From Sphingomonas metalli (GTDB taxonomy: Bacteria > Pseudomonadota > Alphaproteobacteria > Sphingomonadales > Sphingomonadaceae), in the NCBI RefSeq assembly GCF_014641735.1, contig NZ_BMIH01000003.1, positions 682,001 through 746,000 on the forward strand: 64,000 nt of DNA, in the 5' to 3' direction. Under the pieces are notes generated by a model, which was not told the origin of the DNA, searched no databases, and saw nothing but the letters and a program-made list of their open reading frames with translations. The position numbers and the translations under genes were made by a program. Shown here one piece after another: positions 17,367 through 26,565 of this stretch (positions are counted from its first letter, which is position 1; each line of letters begins with the position of its first letter).

Positions 17367-18449
17367 ATGACCCGACCTCCCCGCAAGCCCCGCACCGCGC
17401 ATGGACGCCAGGGAGGAGCTCCGACGATCGCCGACGTCGCCGCGCTCGCCGGCGTTTCCACCATGACCGTCTCGCGCGTCATCAATGCTGAGGGGAACGT
17501 CCGCGACGCGACGCGCGAGGTCGTCAACGCCGCCATCGCGCAACTCAACTACGCGCCCAATCCGGCGGCGCGAAGTCTGGCCGGTGCGGCGCAGCTGCGG
17601 ATGGCGCTGCTCTACTCCAACCCATCGGCCGCCTATCTCAGCGAATTCCTGGTCGGCAGCCTCGATCAGGCCGGGCGATCCGACATCCAGCTCGTCGTCC
17701 AGAAGTGCGAGGTCGGCGAGGAGGCGCGTACCGTCGCCGAGCGGCTGGTGGGCAGCGGCATCGACGGCGTCATCCTGCCGCCGCCGCTATGCGACGCGCG
17801 GCCGGTGCTCGACGTACTGCTGGCCGCCCATATCCCGACCGTGGTCGTCGCGACCGGCTGCCCGCCGGCGGAAGCCGGGGCGATCTCGATCGACGACCGC
17901 GCCGCCGCCCAGGCGATGACCCGGCACCTGATCGATCTGGGCCATAACCGGATCGGTTTCATCACCGGCAACCCCAATCTCACCGCGAGCGGCGAGCGGC
18001 TGGAAGGCTATCGCGCGGCGCTGGCCGAGGCCGGCATGACCTATGACGAGGCGCTGGTCGCCCAGGGCCTGTTCACCTACCGCTCGGGACTCGACGCGGC
18101 GGACGAGTTGCTCGACCTTGCCGATCCGCCCTCCGCGATCTTCGCGAGCAACGACGACATGGCGGCGGCCACGGTCGCGGTCGCCCATCGCCGCGGGCTG
18201 GACGTGCCGGGCGATCTCACCGTCTGCGGTTTCGACGATAGCGCGATCGCCACGACGATCTGGCCCGAACTGACGACGATTCACCAGCCGATCGCCGACA
18301 TGTCGCGTGCCTCGGTCGAACTGCTGGCAGGCATGTTGCGCAAGCGCGGCGGTCCGGCGGAAGTGCGGCACGAGACGCTCGACTATACGCTGATCCGCCG
18401 CCAGTCCGACGCCGCTCCCCGCCGCCGTCCCCCGGCGCGGGCGCGGTAG
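17367..18449 (+). CDS. LacI-family regulator, probable regulator of xylXB
   Basis: 360 residues from the ATG at 17367. A short basic N-terminal leader precedes the helix-turn-helix TIADVAALAGVSTMTVSRVI (about residues 17-36), and a sugar-binding-type effector domain follows (GSGIDGVILPPPL, ASNDDMAAATVAV, TTIHQPIADMSRASVELL). It is encoded convergently with xylX-xylB, and an operator-like sequence resembling the Caulobacter XylR site precedes xylX. It could therefore be the xylose regulator, but a role for the divergent alcohol dehydrogenase is also possible. Confidence 0.9.
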   Translation: MTRPPRKPRTAHGRQGGAPTIADVAALAGVSTMTVSRVINAEGNVRDATREVVNAAIAQLNYAPNPAARSLAGAAQLRMALLYSNPSAAYLSEFLVGSLDQAGRSDIQLVVQKCEVGEEARTVAERLVGSGIDGVILPPPLCDARPVLDVLLAAHIPTVVVATGCPPAEAGAISIDDRAAAQAMTRHLIDLGHNRIGFITGNPNLTASGERLEGYRAALAEAGMTYDEALVAQGLFTYRSGLDAADELLDLADPPSAIFASNDDMAAATVAVAHRRGLDVPGDLTVCGFDDSAIATTIWPELTTIHQPIADMSRASVELLAGMLRKRGGPAEVRHETLDYTLIRRQSDAAPRRRPPARAR

Positions 18450-18610
18450 AGCCGGATGACGTTCGGCCGGCCGACCACTCTTCGTCAGTCCCAGGCATAG
18501 TCGACGAGGCTGAGGCGCAACCGCGCTTCGCCTTCGCTCAGCACGAACGGGTCGGTGTGGCGCCAACCGCCTCTTGGTGGATGAGAGGCCGGTCGATCGG
18601 CCGGCGCCCG

Positions 18611-19417
18611 TCAGCGCCAGCCGGCATCCACGAAATAGTCGTGGCCGGTGCACATCCGCGCGTCGTCGGACGCCAGGAACAGCGCCAGCGCCGCGACGTC
18701 GGCGGGCTGGATGCGGCCGTCGATGCACTGGGCGGCGACGATCTCCGCCTCGCCTTCGGGCGTGTACCAGCGTTCCTGCCGCGGGGTCTGGACGTTGCCC
18801 GGCACGATCGTGTTGACGCGAATGCCCGCCCGGCCGAGATCGCGCGCCATCGCCCGCGTCATGCCCTCGATCGCCGCCTTCGCGGTCTGGTAGAGGACGA
18901 GGTCGGGCAGGCCGAGGTGCCAGCTGATCGACCCGAAATTGAGGATCACGCCGCGACCTGCGCGCTCCATCGCGGGCGCCACGGCCTGCGCCGCGAAGAA
19001 CTGGTGCCGCAGGTTGACGTTCATGCGATCGTCCCAGAACTGGGGCGTCACCTCCGCCACGCTGTGCCGATCGTCGTTCGCCGCGTTGTTCAGCAGGATA
19101 TCGACGCCGCCGAGCATCGCCTCCAGTTCGCCGAACACCGGCCCGATGTTCGACAGGTCGGTCAGGTCGCAGCGGCGATAGATCGGCGCATGCTTCGCCG
19201 TGCGCGACAATGTGTCCGCCAGCGCCGCGCCGTCCGCATCGGCGATGTCGACGAAACCGACCCGCGCGCCCTGCGCGACGAACGCCTCGACCAGCCCCGC
19301 ACCGATACCCGAAGCACCGCCGGTGATGATCACCGCGCGATCCTCCAGGCTGGGATATATCGCCCGGGTGCCGTGTCCGCTCGTCTGTTGCAGCATCATA
19401 GTGTCCGAAATGCTCAT
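18611..19417 (-). CDS. xylB: D-xylose 1-dehydrogenase (NAD+), SDR family
   Basis: 268 residues. TGGASGIGAGL is the nucleotide-binding motif and YQTAKAAIEG holds the catalytic Tyr and Lys. Long stretches match my memory of the Caulobacter crescentus xylose dehydrogenase: NNAANDDRHSVAEVT, NFGSISWHLGLPDLVLY, QERWYTPEGEAEIVAAQC and the C-terminal CTGHDYFVDAGWR. It oxidises D-xylose to xylonolactone, the first step of the Weimberg route. It overlaps the end of xylX by four bases (ATGA), so the two are translationally coupled. The N-terminus is about 20 residues longer than in Caulobacter; an internal start at the second or third Met is possible. Confidence 0.87.
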   Translation of the reverse strand: MSISDTMMLQQTSGHGTRAIYPSLEDRAVIITGGASGIGAGLVEAFVAQGARVGFVDIADADGAALADTLSRTAKHAPIYRRCDLTDLSNIGPVFGELEAMLGGVDILLNNAANDDRHSVAEVTPQFWDDRMNVNLRHQFFAAQAVAPAMERAGRGVILNFGSISWHLGLPDLVLYQTAKAAIEGMTRAMARDLGRAGIRVNTIVPGNVQTPRQERWYTPEGEAEIVAAQCIDGRIQPADVAALALFLASDDARMCTGHDYFVDAGWR

Positions 19418-20538
19418 TCTGCCAGCAACCCGCGCCGGGCGAGATTACGCATCAGCGCGCCGATCCCGAACTGCCAGGCGGGCGCATCGCGAGAGGTGGT
19501 GACGGTGTTGACCAGTGTCCCCAGCCGCGAGCTGGCGATGGTGACCCGGTCGCCGACCTTGTGGGTGAAGCCGCGGCCCGGCTCGTCACGATCCTTGGTC
19601 GGCGCGAACAGCGTGCCGCAGAACAGCACCAGGCCATCGGGATAGTGATGCTCGCTCAGCGCCTGGCGCAGCAGATCCTCGGGATCGCGGCTGATCTCGC
19701 GCATCGTGCTATGCCCGTCGAGCACATAGCCATCGGTTCCCTCGATGGTCATGGCAACGTCCGCCTGCCGCACGTCCTCGATCGTGTAGCCCGCGTCGAA
19801 CAGCCGCACGAACGGCCCCAGCGAACAGGAGGCGTTGTTGTCCTTCGCCTTGCCGAGCAGCAGGGCCGAGCGACCTTCGAAATCGCGCAGGTTGACGTCG
19901 TTGCCCAGCGTCGCGCCGACCGCGCGGCCGTGCGCATCGGCCAGCAGCACGATCTCCGGCTCGGGATTGTTCCAGGTCGAATCCGAGCGGACGCCGATCG
20001 GCGCGTTCCAGCCCACGGTCGAGAGGACCGGCGACTTGGTGAAGATCTCCGCATCCGGGCCGATCGCGACCTCCAGATATTGCGACCACATGCCGTCCGC
20101 GATCAGCGCGTCCTTGAGCGCCGCAGCCTCGGCGGAGCCGGGCACCACCGAGCGGATGCCGCCGCCCAGCGCCGCTTCCAGCCGGCCGCGCAGCTCATTC
20201 GCCTTGTTGTGATCGCCGCGCGCGCGTTCCTCGATCACCCGCTCGAGCGCGGACACGGCAAAGGTCACGCCCGCCGCCTTCACGCATTGCAGATCGATGG
20301 GCGACAGAAGCTGCGCCGGATCGAGCTCCTCGAGCGGCCCGATCGGCGTACCGCCGGTGAAGTCGCCGCCCGCGACCAGGGCCGACACGGTCGGCGCGAC
20401 GAAAGTCATGTCGTGCAACACGCCGTCGCGCAGAACGACGGGAACGGGGCCCTCGCCCCGATCGATCCGCCCCACGAACAATCCCTGCCGCCAATCCGCC
20501 GGCATTGCGCCGGTCACGCCGGGCCCATTCTCTGCCAC
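19414..20538 (-). CDS. xylX: 2-keto-3-deoxy-D-xylonate dehydratase (FAH family)
   Basis: 374 residues from a GTG at 20538, chosen because GGAGG lies seven bases upstream and the product then matches the usual XylX length. It shares LGNDVNLRDFEGRSALLL, KAKDNNASC, ERVIEERARGD and GFTHKVGDRV with Caulobacter XylX as I recall it, and belongs to the fumarylacetoacetate-hydrolase fold. It converts 2-keto-3-deoxy-xylonate to alpha-ketoglutarate semialdehyde. The xylonolactonase, xylonate dehydratase and semialdehyde dehydrogenase genes of the pathway are not in this window. First gene of the xylX-xylB pair. Confidence 0.87.
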   Translation of the reverse strand: MAENGPGVTGAMPADWRQGLFVGRIDRGEGPVPVVLRDGVLHDMTFVAPTVSALVAGGDFTGGTPIGPLEELDPAQLLSPIDLQCVKAAGVTFAVSALERVIEERARGDHNKANELRGRLEAALGGGIRSVVPGSAEAAALKDALIADGMWSQYLEVAIGPDAEIFTKSPVLSTVGWNAPIGVRSDSTWNNPEPEIVLLADAHGRAVGATLGNDVNLRDFEGRSALLLGKAKDNNASCSLGPFVRLFDAGYTIEDVRQADVAMTIEGTDGYVLDGHSTMREISRDPEDLLRQALSEHHYPDGLVLFCGTLFAPTKDRDEPGRGFTHKVGDRVTIASSRLGTLVNTVTTSRDAPAWQFGIGALMRNLARRGLLAE

Positions 20539-20555
20539 GCACACCCCTCCGTTCG

Positions 20556-20569
20556 TGTTAGCGGTATCG
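20556..20569. promoter_or_regulatory. XylR-like operator upstream of xylX
   Basis: TGTTAGCGGTATCG on the plus strand. On the coding strand (CGATACCGCTAACA) it matches 11 of 14 bases of the inverted repeat reported for Caulobacter xylose promoters (TGGTAGCGCTAACA, from memory). It lies 17 bp upstream of the xylX start codon, adjacent to the ribosome site. Confidence 0.45.
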
Positions 20570-20694
20570 GTCAAGCCCGAGCAGGCGTCAAGTACGCAGC
20601 GTATTCTGGATGCATCGTTTTGCGACGGATCGCCAGCCCGAATTGCGTGATGCTCGTCAATCGCCCGCATGGCGAAATCGGCGGTATCGGCGCG

Positions 20695-22485
20695 TCAGGT
20701 CGATCGCCGGCCCAGGCGACTCCGCTCGAACCACCAGAGCAGCGCCGCCGCCGCCAACCACAGCGCGATCCACGGCCAGGACGACGTCTTCGCCACCACC
20801 CCGGCGCGACCTATCGTGCGTGACGCTTCGCCCCCCGCCAGCGCCATCGTCGCCCGTCGCCGCTCCTCCGCCCGCAGCCGAGTCAATGCCTGTCGCGGCT
20901 GGACATAGAAGAGCTGATCGAGCCCGCCGGCGCCCGTCAGCCGGTACCAGCCCGCCCGCTCCGGCCATATTCCCGCGCATCCCCCGGTATCGACGAGCAG
21001 CGCCGTCGTACGACCGGCCGGATCGACGACGGCGTCGCGCCCGGTCACCGCACAGGCCGTCAGACGCTCGCCGGCCCGTGGCAGGGACGGCAGGCGCGCC
21101 GTCCGCCGATCGACCGGGCGCGCGACGGTCGACAGCAGCGCGCTCCACAGCTCGCCATAGCGATCCCCATGTCCCGCAGTGACCAGGGCGAAGCTGTCCT
21201 CGACCAGCCACGCGCCCGCGCGCCCGCGACCGGACTGACGCCACAGGGCGAGCGCCGCGCCGCGGCCGTCGCGCACGAGCGGGGTAGCGTTGCCCGCCAC
21301 CACGATCCGCCGCGTGAGCGCCGGCAACTCGCCGCGCTCGCCGGCCGAAGCCATTGAGCTTTCCGCGATGCCGGGCCCGCGCCGGGCCTCCAGCGCCGCA
21401 CCGCCTGGTGCGGCCGGCGCGAGCGCAACCGGCGCGACAGCCTCACCGCCTGCGAGGTCGAGACTCAAAGCGCGCCAGTCCGCGCGCACCGATCCGGTCA
21501 CTGCGCCGTCGACCCGCAACACTGCCCCCATGCCGCCGCGTACCGCCGCCGCCACAGCCTGCCGCTCGGCCGAGGAGAGCGCCGACCATGCGCGCATATC
21601 GAAGATCGCGACATCGGTGCGGGCCAGCGTGCCGGGATCGAGGCTCGCTTCGCCGAGCCGCACCCCGCCTCCCGCGGCGATGCGCAGCCCGGTGACGATC
21701 CCGGCATCGGTCGCCCAGCGCCGCAGGAATTTGACCTCGGGACCTGGCGCGCCCGCGAGGATCAGCAACCGTGTCGCGGGCGGCGCCTCGGTCACGACCG
21801 GCACGCCGGCGTCTTCCTCCAGTCCGGTCCCGCGCACGCGGAGGGTGAAGAGGGCCGCGCCGGGCGTTCTGGCCGTGCCGCCCAGAAGCACCGAGCCGTC
21901 CGCGGCGGGCCTGGCGGTATCCACGACCCGGCCGGCCGGGTCGAGCAGGTCGACGCGTGCGGCGGCTCCGCCCGCCACGCGCGCGCCGACCGTGAAGGCG
22001 GCACCCGGCACCACCGGCGCAGGGGGATAGAGGCCGACCAGCCCCCTCGGTTCCGGGCCGGGCTCGTAGTGCAGCGCCACGTCCGCGGCGACTTCCCGGT
22101 CCCGCGCTGCGAGGCCCCCGCCCACGATCCGCAACCGGCTTGCCTCGCCGTGGCGGCGCAGCGCCGTGGCGAGATCCGGCGCGCGCTCCGCGCCCGCGAT
22201 CGGTCCCGCCTCGGGCAGGGCGACCAGCTGCTCGCCAGGACGGAGCACCACGATCCGCGGCGCGCCCTCGGTTGCAACGACCAGCCCGGCGTCGCCACGC
22301 GCGGCCGGCGGCGGAAAGAGGGCGAGGAAGAGCAGGGCCGCGCAAACCGGCTGCGCTCCCGCCAGGGCCGCCACTCGCCACCACCGGGCGCGCACGCCCG
22401 AGCGTGCGTGCCACCAGCCCAGCCGCCCCCACGCCAGGACGACCGCGAGGACCAGGATCAGCGCGACGCCCCGCTCGGCCGTCAT
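20695..22485 (-). CDS. Large membrane protein with a glutamine-amidotransferase-like domain, MoxR locus
   Basis: 596 residues. Two hydrophobic segments at the N-terminus (about 6-25 and 38-57) and one near the C-terminus (about 570-588) anchor a large extracytoplasmic region. A beta-sandwich-like part (about 90-220) is followed by a class-I-amidotransferase-like stretch (LLILAGAPGPEVKFLRRWA, then DVAIFDMRAW). I see no clear catalytic triad, so this domain is probably non-enzymatic, as in many proteins of this type. It overlaps the DUF4175 gene by four bases and is the last gene of a six-gene run. Function unknown; probably part of an envelope complex with the MoxR ATPase. Confidence 0.75.
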   Translation of the reverse strand: MTAERGVALILVLAVVLAWGRLGWWHARSGVRARWWRVAALAGAQPVCAALLFLALFPPPAARGDAGLVVATEGAPRIVVLRPGEQLVALPEAGPIAGAERAPDLATALRRHGEASRLRIVGGGLAARDREVAADVALHYEPGPEPRGLVGLYPPAPVVPGAAFTVGARVAGGAAARVDLLDPAGRVVDTARPAADGSVLLGGTARTPGAALFTLRVRGTGLEEDAGVPVVTEAPPATRLLILAGAPGPEVKFLRRWATDAGIVTGLRIAAGGGVRLGEASLDPGTLARTDVAIFDMRAWSALSSAERQAVAAAVRGGMGAVLRVDGAVTGSVRADWRALSLDLAGGEAVAPVALAPAAPGGAALEARRGPGIAESSMASAGERGELPALTRRIVVAGNATPLVRDGRGAALALWRQSGRGRAGAWLVEDSFALVTAGHGDRYGELWSALLSTVARPVDRRTARLPSLPRAGERLTACAVTGRDAVVDPAGRTTALLVDTGGCAGIWPERAGWYRLTGAGGLDQLFYVQPRQALTRLRAEERRRATMALAGGEASRTIGRAGVVAKTSSWPWIALWLAAAALLWWFERSRLGRRST

Positions 22486-24596
22486 CGCAGCGCCTCGGCG
22501 TAGCGGCGCGCCATCGCGTCGCCCGCATCACGCCGCTGGACGCCCGGCGCCGGCCGCACCAGCACGCTCCAGAGCAGCCCGCGCAGACGCTGGCGGCAGG
22601 CGCCGCAGCCCGGATCGCGCCGGACCGCGTCGACCGCCGCCGCGATGGCGAGCGGATCGCGGATCCGCCCGCCCCGCCCTGCCAGCCATTGCGACAGCGC
22701 TCCCAGCCGGGCGTCGCCGCCGCCCGCCAGCGCCTGCCAGCTTGCGACCGGAGCGGCATCGGGAGTCAGGCCGGGCGCGAGCGGCGGCAGCGCCGGTCGC
22801 TCGATACCGTCCCGCTTTCCGGTCAGCCGCCGCCCCTCGTCGATCGGCGGCAGCTGCGTGCCCGTGCGCGCCAGAAAGATGCGCGTCGCCTGCTGTACCT
22901 GCTTGATGAAGCGCAGCGCACGATAGGCCGGAACGAGCGCCTGCTTCGGGTCGCCCTGCCGCAACGCGAGTTCGGACTGCCACATGGCGTCGAGCGCCTG
23001 GCGCAGCGTCGCACGCGTGCCGGGATCAAGCAGCGTCGCCGCCTCCGACTCGTCATGGGTATGGCCGTATTCGGCAGTCACGTCCCCCGCCGCGCCGAAG
23101 GCGGCGGGAGGTGCAGGGGCCTCGCCCGCATGCTCGTCGCCCGGGGCGGCGGGCTTGGCCGCGGCATCCTCCTCGTCGTTGGTCGGCATCGCATTGGTCG
23201 CGCCGCCGCCGGTCTCCTCGCCCATGAACTGCCCGTAGCGCAGTCGGAGCAGCCGCTGGTCCGCGCCGATCCCGTCGGAGCGCGACAGGAACCGATCCGC
23301 CGCCAGCCGCGGCCGCTCGCGGATGAGCGCCTCGGCATCGATGATGATCTGGCGCTGGCTGCGGAAATAGGCCGGCATCACCCGCCGCACCGACGCCTCG
23401 ACTCCGCTCTCCGCCAAGGCGGCCGGCGGCCGGCGCAGGATCAGGCTGGCGCCGCGCACGATCTGTGGCTGCGGTGCGCGATTGTCCGCGACGATCAGCT
23501 GCGCGACCAGATCGCCGGCTTCGGAAAAGCCGGCCGCGGCCAGATCGATCTGCGTCGCGAACGACCGCCGGCTTGCCGGGCCGCTGCCGGTGAGGGTCAG
23601 CATCCGCTCGCGAAAGGCGACATTCTCGCCCTCGCCCTGCGCCAGGACGAGCCGCAGCCGGGCGACCGGCGCGACGCCATAATCGTCGCTCACGTCGAAC
23701 CGCAGCGCCCAGCTGCGCTGTCCCCGCGTCACCATGCTCAGCGTGCGCGACGGTGCGACGACGCGGATGCGCGGCGGCTGGTCGGCCACCACGTCGATCC
23801 GATGCAGTGGCGGCGCCGCCCGCGCGTCCATTCCCGCCGCCGTCACCCGATAGAGGAAGGACCGGTCCGCCGCCTTCTCCCCCGTCCACCGATCGCCGGC
23901 GCGGCGCAGCGGCAGGTCGCCGCCACCCGGCGCGACGATCCGCGCGGCCTCCGGCTCGGGCGAGAATTGCAGCTCCCAGCGCAGCCGCGACCCCTGCGGC
24001 ACCCGCGCGTCGAGTAGATCGAGCGGGCGTGGAGGCAATCCGGTATAGGCGGGCGGAACCACCGTCAGCCGCTGCCCGACCAGCCGCGGCACGCCCGGCC
24101 TTGCCGGTCCGCCCTCCTGCGCCGGCGCCAGCGCCACACCGGGACGCGGCGCGGGCCAGAGCAACAGGGCCATGAGGGCGATCGCCGCCAGGATCCAGGC
24201 CGCCACGATCGGGCGCGTCGGCCATGCGGGGCCGAGATCGGGCACGGGCGCTGCGGCCAGTCGTGCGCCGACCCGCGCCCGTTGCAGCCGTTGGAGCGGC
24301 CCCAGCTTCGCGTCCTCCGCGAACAGCAGGTCGCTGCTGTCCTCCAGATCGCCGCGCGCCGCGTCCAGCGCGCGAACGAGCCACGCCCGCCCGAACCGCT
24401 GCGCCCGGTGCATCGCCAGCCATGCCAGCCCGAGCGCGAGACCCAGCCCGACGATCGCACCCGCCATCCAGCTCAGCAGCCGTGCCGTGCCCAGCGCCGC
24501 GACCAGCACCAGCGGAGCGCCCGTGGCGACATCGGCGAGTCGCGCCCGGCGCCGGGCCGATGCCGCCCAGCGGCCCACATCCTCCATCGCGCTCAC
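22482..24596 (-). CDS. DUF4175-family membrane protein
   Basis: 704 residues. Two membrane helices lie near the N-terminus (about 28-62) and a third near 130-150. Between them is the conserved AWLVRALDAARGDLEDSSDLLFAE region. A large periplasmic domain follows, containing VVPPAYTGLPPRPLDLLDARVPQGS, broken here as VVPPAYTGLP and RPLDLLDARVPQGS, and beta-rich repeats. The acidic, Ala/Pro-rich linker (EDAAAKPAAPGDEHAGEAP) leads to a C-terminal helical part. DUF4175 proteins are widespread in Alphaproteobacteria and uncharacterised. It overlaps both neighbours by four bases, indicating tight stoichiometric expression. Confidence 0.8.
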   Translation of the reverse strand: MSAMEDVGRWAASARRRARLADVATGAPLVLVAALGTARLLSWMAGAIVGLGLALGLAWLAMHRAQRFGRAWLVRALDAARGDLEDSSDLLFAEDAKLGPLQRLQRARVGARLAAAPVPDLGPAWPTRPIVAAWILAAIALMALLLWPAPRPGVALAPAQEGGPARPGVPRLVGQRLTVVPPAYTGLPPRPLDLLDARVPQGSRLRWELQFSPEPEAARIVAPGGGDLPLRRAGDRWTGEKAADRSFLYRVTAAGMDARAAPPLHRIDVVADQPPRIRVVAPSRTLSMVTRGQRSWALRFDVSDDYGVAPVARLRLVLAQGEGENVAFRERMLTLTGSGPASRRSFATQIDLAAAGFSEAGDLVAQLIVADNRAPQPQIVRGASLILRRPPAALAESGVEASVRRVMPAYFRSQRQIIIDAEALIRERPRLAADRFLSRSDGIGADQRLLRLRYGQFMGEETGGGATNAMPTNDEEDAAAKPAAPGDEHAGEAPAPPAAFGAAGDVTAEYGHTHDESEAATLLDPGTRATLRQALDAMWQSELALRQGDPKQALVPAYRALRFIKQVQQATRIFLARTGTQLPPIDEGRRLTGKRDGIERPALPPLAPGLTPDAAPVASWQALAGGGDARLGALSQWLAGRGGRIRDPLAIAAAVDAVRRDPGCGACRQRLRGLLWSVLVRPAPGVQRRDAGDAMARRYAEALR

Positions 24597-25708
24597 GGGC
24601 TCACCCCGCGGCGGCGACGCGTCGCGAGCCAGCGTTCGGCGAGCCAGACCAGCGCGATGACCAAGGCCAGCCAGGGGGCAAGATCGCGTACCGGCTCATC
24701 CGGCGCCGGCCCGCCGGTCAGCGGCGCATAATCGACGGCGAAGGCACGGCCGGGCGGTGGCGACGGTGACAGCAGGTCCTGCATCGCCGCCGCAAAGCCG
24801 GGCTCGACCAGAATCGGCATCGCCGCCGGGGTGAGGTCTCGGTTCAACCGGATCAGACGCCCCCGCCCGATCCGCGCCGCCTCCGCCAGCGGAGCGCCCA
24901 GCGAGTCCCACCAGACGGGCACGAAGCGCGCGTCGGCCTGCGCGTCCTTGGGCACCAGCACCGTGGTGCCGGTGGCGACGCGGTCGAACACCCTCTTCGG
25001 CACCACGCCACCGGCCCACCAGATCACCATGCGCGCGGTGCCAGGCGGCGCGTCCAGCGTCGCGACATCGGGTCGCTGGACCTGCCATGCCGCGGCCAGC
25101 GCGCGCCAATAGCGCAATTGGCCCGCCCGTTCCGGCGCGTAGCGGACGGATAGCTCGGGAGGCGGCACCCTGCGCACGGCAGAAGCCTCTCCGCCCGCGA
25201 CGATCCGCCATGCCGCCCGGCGCGACAGCCTTGGCCGCTCGGCATCGAGCCCGTCGAGCCGCGCGGGCACGACCAGCGTCAGCGATACGCCGGCCGGCAG
25301 GTCCGCATCGAGCTCCCGGATGAGGCTGGCGAGCGGTACAAAGGCCGGCGGCTCGGTCCCGGCCTCGACCGCGGGAAAGCCGGGTGCGAGCCAGACCTGC
25401 CGGACGTTGGTGCGCGCCGCGATCGTCAGGCCCGGCGCATAGGCGATCACGGCCCGGCGATCCGCGCTGCCAGGGAGCGCAGGTTTCGCCAGCCACAGCG
25501 CGATCAGCGCGAGCAGCAGCAGGCGCAACGCGAGCAGCCAGGGCTCGTCGAAGCGCGGCCGATGCCGCGGCCGCGGCTTCTGCCGCAGCCAGCGCAGCGC
25601 GGCGAAGTCGATCGGCCGGGTCTCGGTGCGGCGAGCAAGATGGATGGCGAGCGGCACCAGCAGCGTCGCCAGTGCGGCCAGCGCCACCGGGAACAACAGC
25701 ACCGGCAT
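24593..25708 (-). CDS. BatA-N-terminal-domain membrane protein
   Basis: 371 residues from the ATG at 25708, which shares its first base with the stop codon of the DUF58 gene. The BatA-type N-terminus is seen as LLVPLAIHLARRTETRPIDF followed by AALRWLRQ. A second helix follows near residue 55-75, then a soluble region and a C-terminal helix ending in RRRR. There is no recognisable vWA MIDAS motif (DxSxS), unlike BatA proper. It probably forms part of the membrane complex served by the MoxR ATPase. Confidence 0.8.
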   Translation of the reverse strand: MPVLLFPVALAALATLLVPLAIHLARRTETRPIDFAALRWLRQKPRPRHRPRFDEPWLLALRLLLLALIALWLAKPALPGSADRRAVIAYAPGLTIAARTNVRQVWLAPGFPAVEAGTEPPAFVPLASLIRELDADLPAGVSLTLVVPARLDGLDAERPRLSRRAAWRIVAGGEASAVRRVPPPELSVRYAPERAGQLRYWRALAAAWQVQRPDVATLDAPPGTARMVIWWAGGVVPKRVFDRVATGTTVLVPKDAQADARFVPVWWDSLGAPLAEAARIGRGRLIRLNRDLTPAAMPILVEPGFAAAMQDLLSPSPPPGRAFAVDYAPLTGGPAPDEPVRDLAPWLALVIALVWLAERWLATRRRRGVSP

Positions 25709-26565
25709 CAGCCGCGCCGCCCGAACAGCTGGCGGAGCGGGGTGTCGAGCGGCTGGTCGGTCACCAATTCGGCGTGGCGGATGCCGCCCGCGTCCAGCTC
25801 GGCATGCAGCGCCGCCTGCGCCGCGCCGAACCGGGCGAGGAACTCGTCGCGCAGTGCCGCGGCATCGCCGACCAGTTCCTCGCCCGTCTCCGGATCGCGG
25901 AAGCGGTGCCCGCCTTCGAAGGAGAAATCGCGTTCCTCCACCGTCAGGACCTGGATCGCGAGCACTTCGCGCCCCGCCGCCGCCATCCGCACCGCCAGCG
26001 CGGCAATCGCGGGATCGAAGAAGTCGCTGATCACCGCGATCAGGTCGCGCGGGCCGATCCGCTCCCACAGGGGCGCAAGACCGGCCTCGTCGGTCGACCC
26101 GCCGGCCGCGCTCAAGGAATGGAGCATCAGGTGCAGCCGGTCCCGCTGCCGTGCGCCGCCTCCCGCCGGCATCACCTGCAGCCGCCCGTCGCCCAGCACC
26201 GCCAGCGCGAAGCGGTCGCCCTGCAACAGCGCCAGTTCGGCCAGCGCCGCCGTCAGCCCGCGGGCGGCATCGAACCGGCCGCCCGTCGTCATCGAGCCAC
26301 TGGCATCGAGCAGGATCCACAGCGCGACCGGGCTCTCGCGCTCCGCCTCGCGCACGAAGAAGCGGTCCGACCGGCCGTAGAGCTTCCAGTCGATCTGGCG
26401 CGGCTCGTCGCCCTGTTCGTAGGGCCGATACTGCGCGAATTCGAGGCCGGCGCCGCGGCTGGCGCTGCGATGCGCGCCCAGCCCGCGGTCCCCCACCGCC
26501 CGGCGCGTCGAGAGCGTCAGGTCGCGCAGGCGATGGCGAACATCGGCCGGGATCAGCTCAGGCAC
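25708..26565 (-). CDS. DUF58 domain protein (vWA-like)
   Basis: 285 residues. The family hallmark appears as GAGLEFAQYRPYEQGDEPRQ with IDWKLYGRSDRFFVREAERE, followed by a vWA-like core with LLDASGSM (DxSxS metal site, about residue 88-92) and DLIAVISDFFDP. DUF58 proteins nearly always accompany MoxR ATPases and are thought to be adaptor or substrate proteins. It overlaps the end of the moxR gene by eight bases and is followed directly by the BatA-like gene. Cytoplasmic; no signal peptide. Confidence 0.9.
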   Translation of the reverse strand: MPELIPADVRHRLRDLTLSTRRAVGDRGLGAHRSASRGAGLEFAQYRPYEQGDEPRQIDWKLYGRSDRFFVREAERESPVALWILLDASGSMTTGGRFDAARGLTAALAELALLQGDRFALAVLGDGRLQVMPAGGGARQRDRLHLMLHSLSAAGGSTDEAGLAPLWERIGPRDLIAVISDFFDPAIAALAVRMAAAGREVLAIQVLTVEERDFSFEGGHRFRDPETGEELVGDAAALRDEFLARFGAAQAALHAELDAGGIRHAELVTDQPLDTPLRQLFGRRG

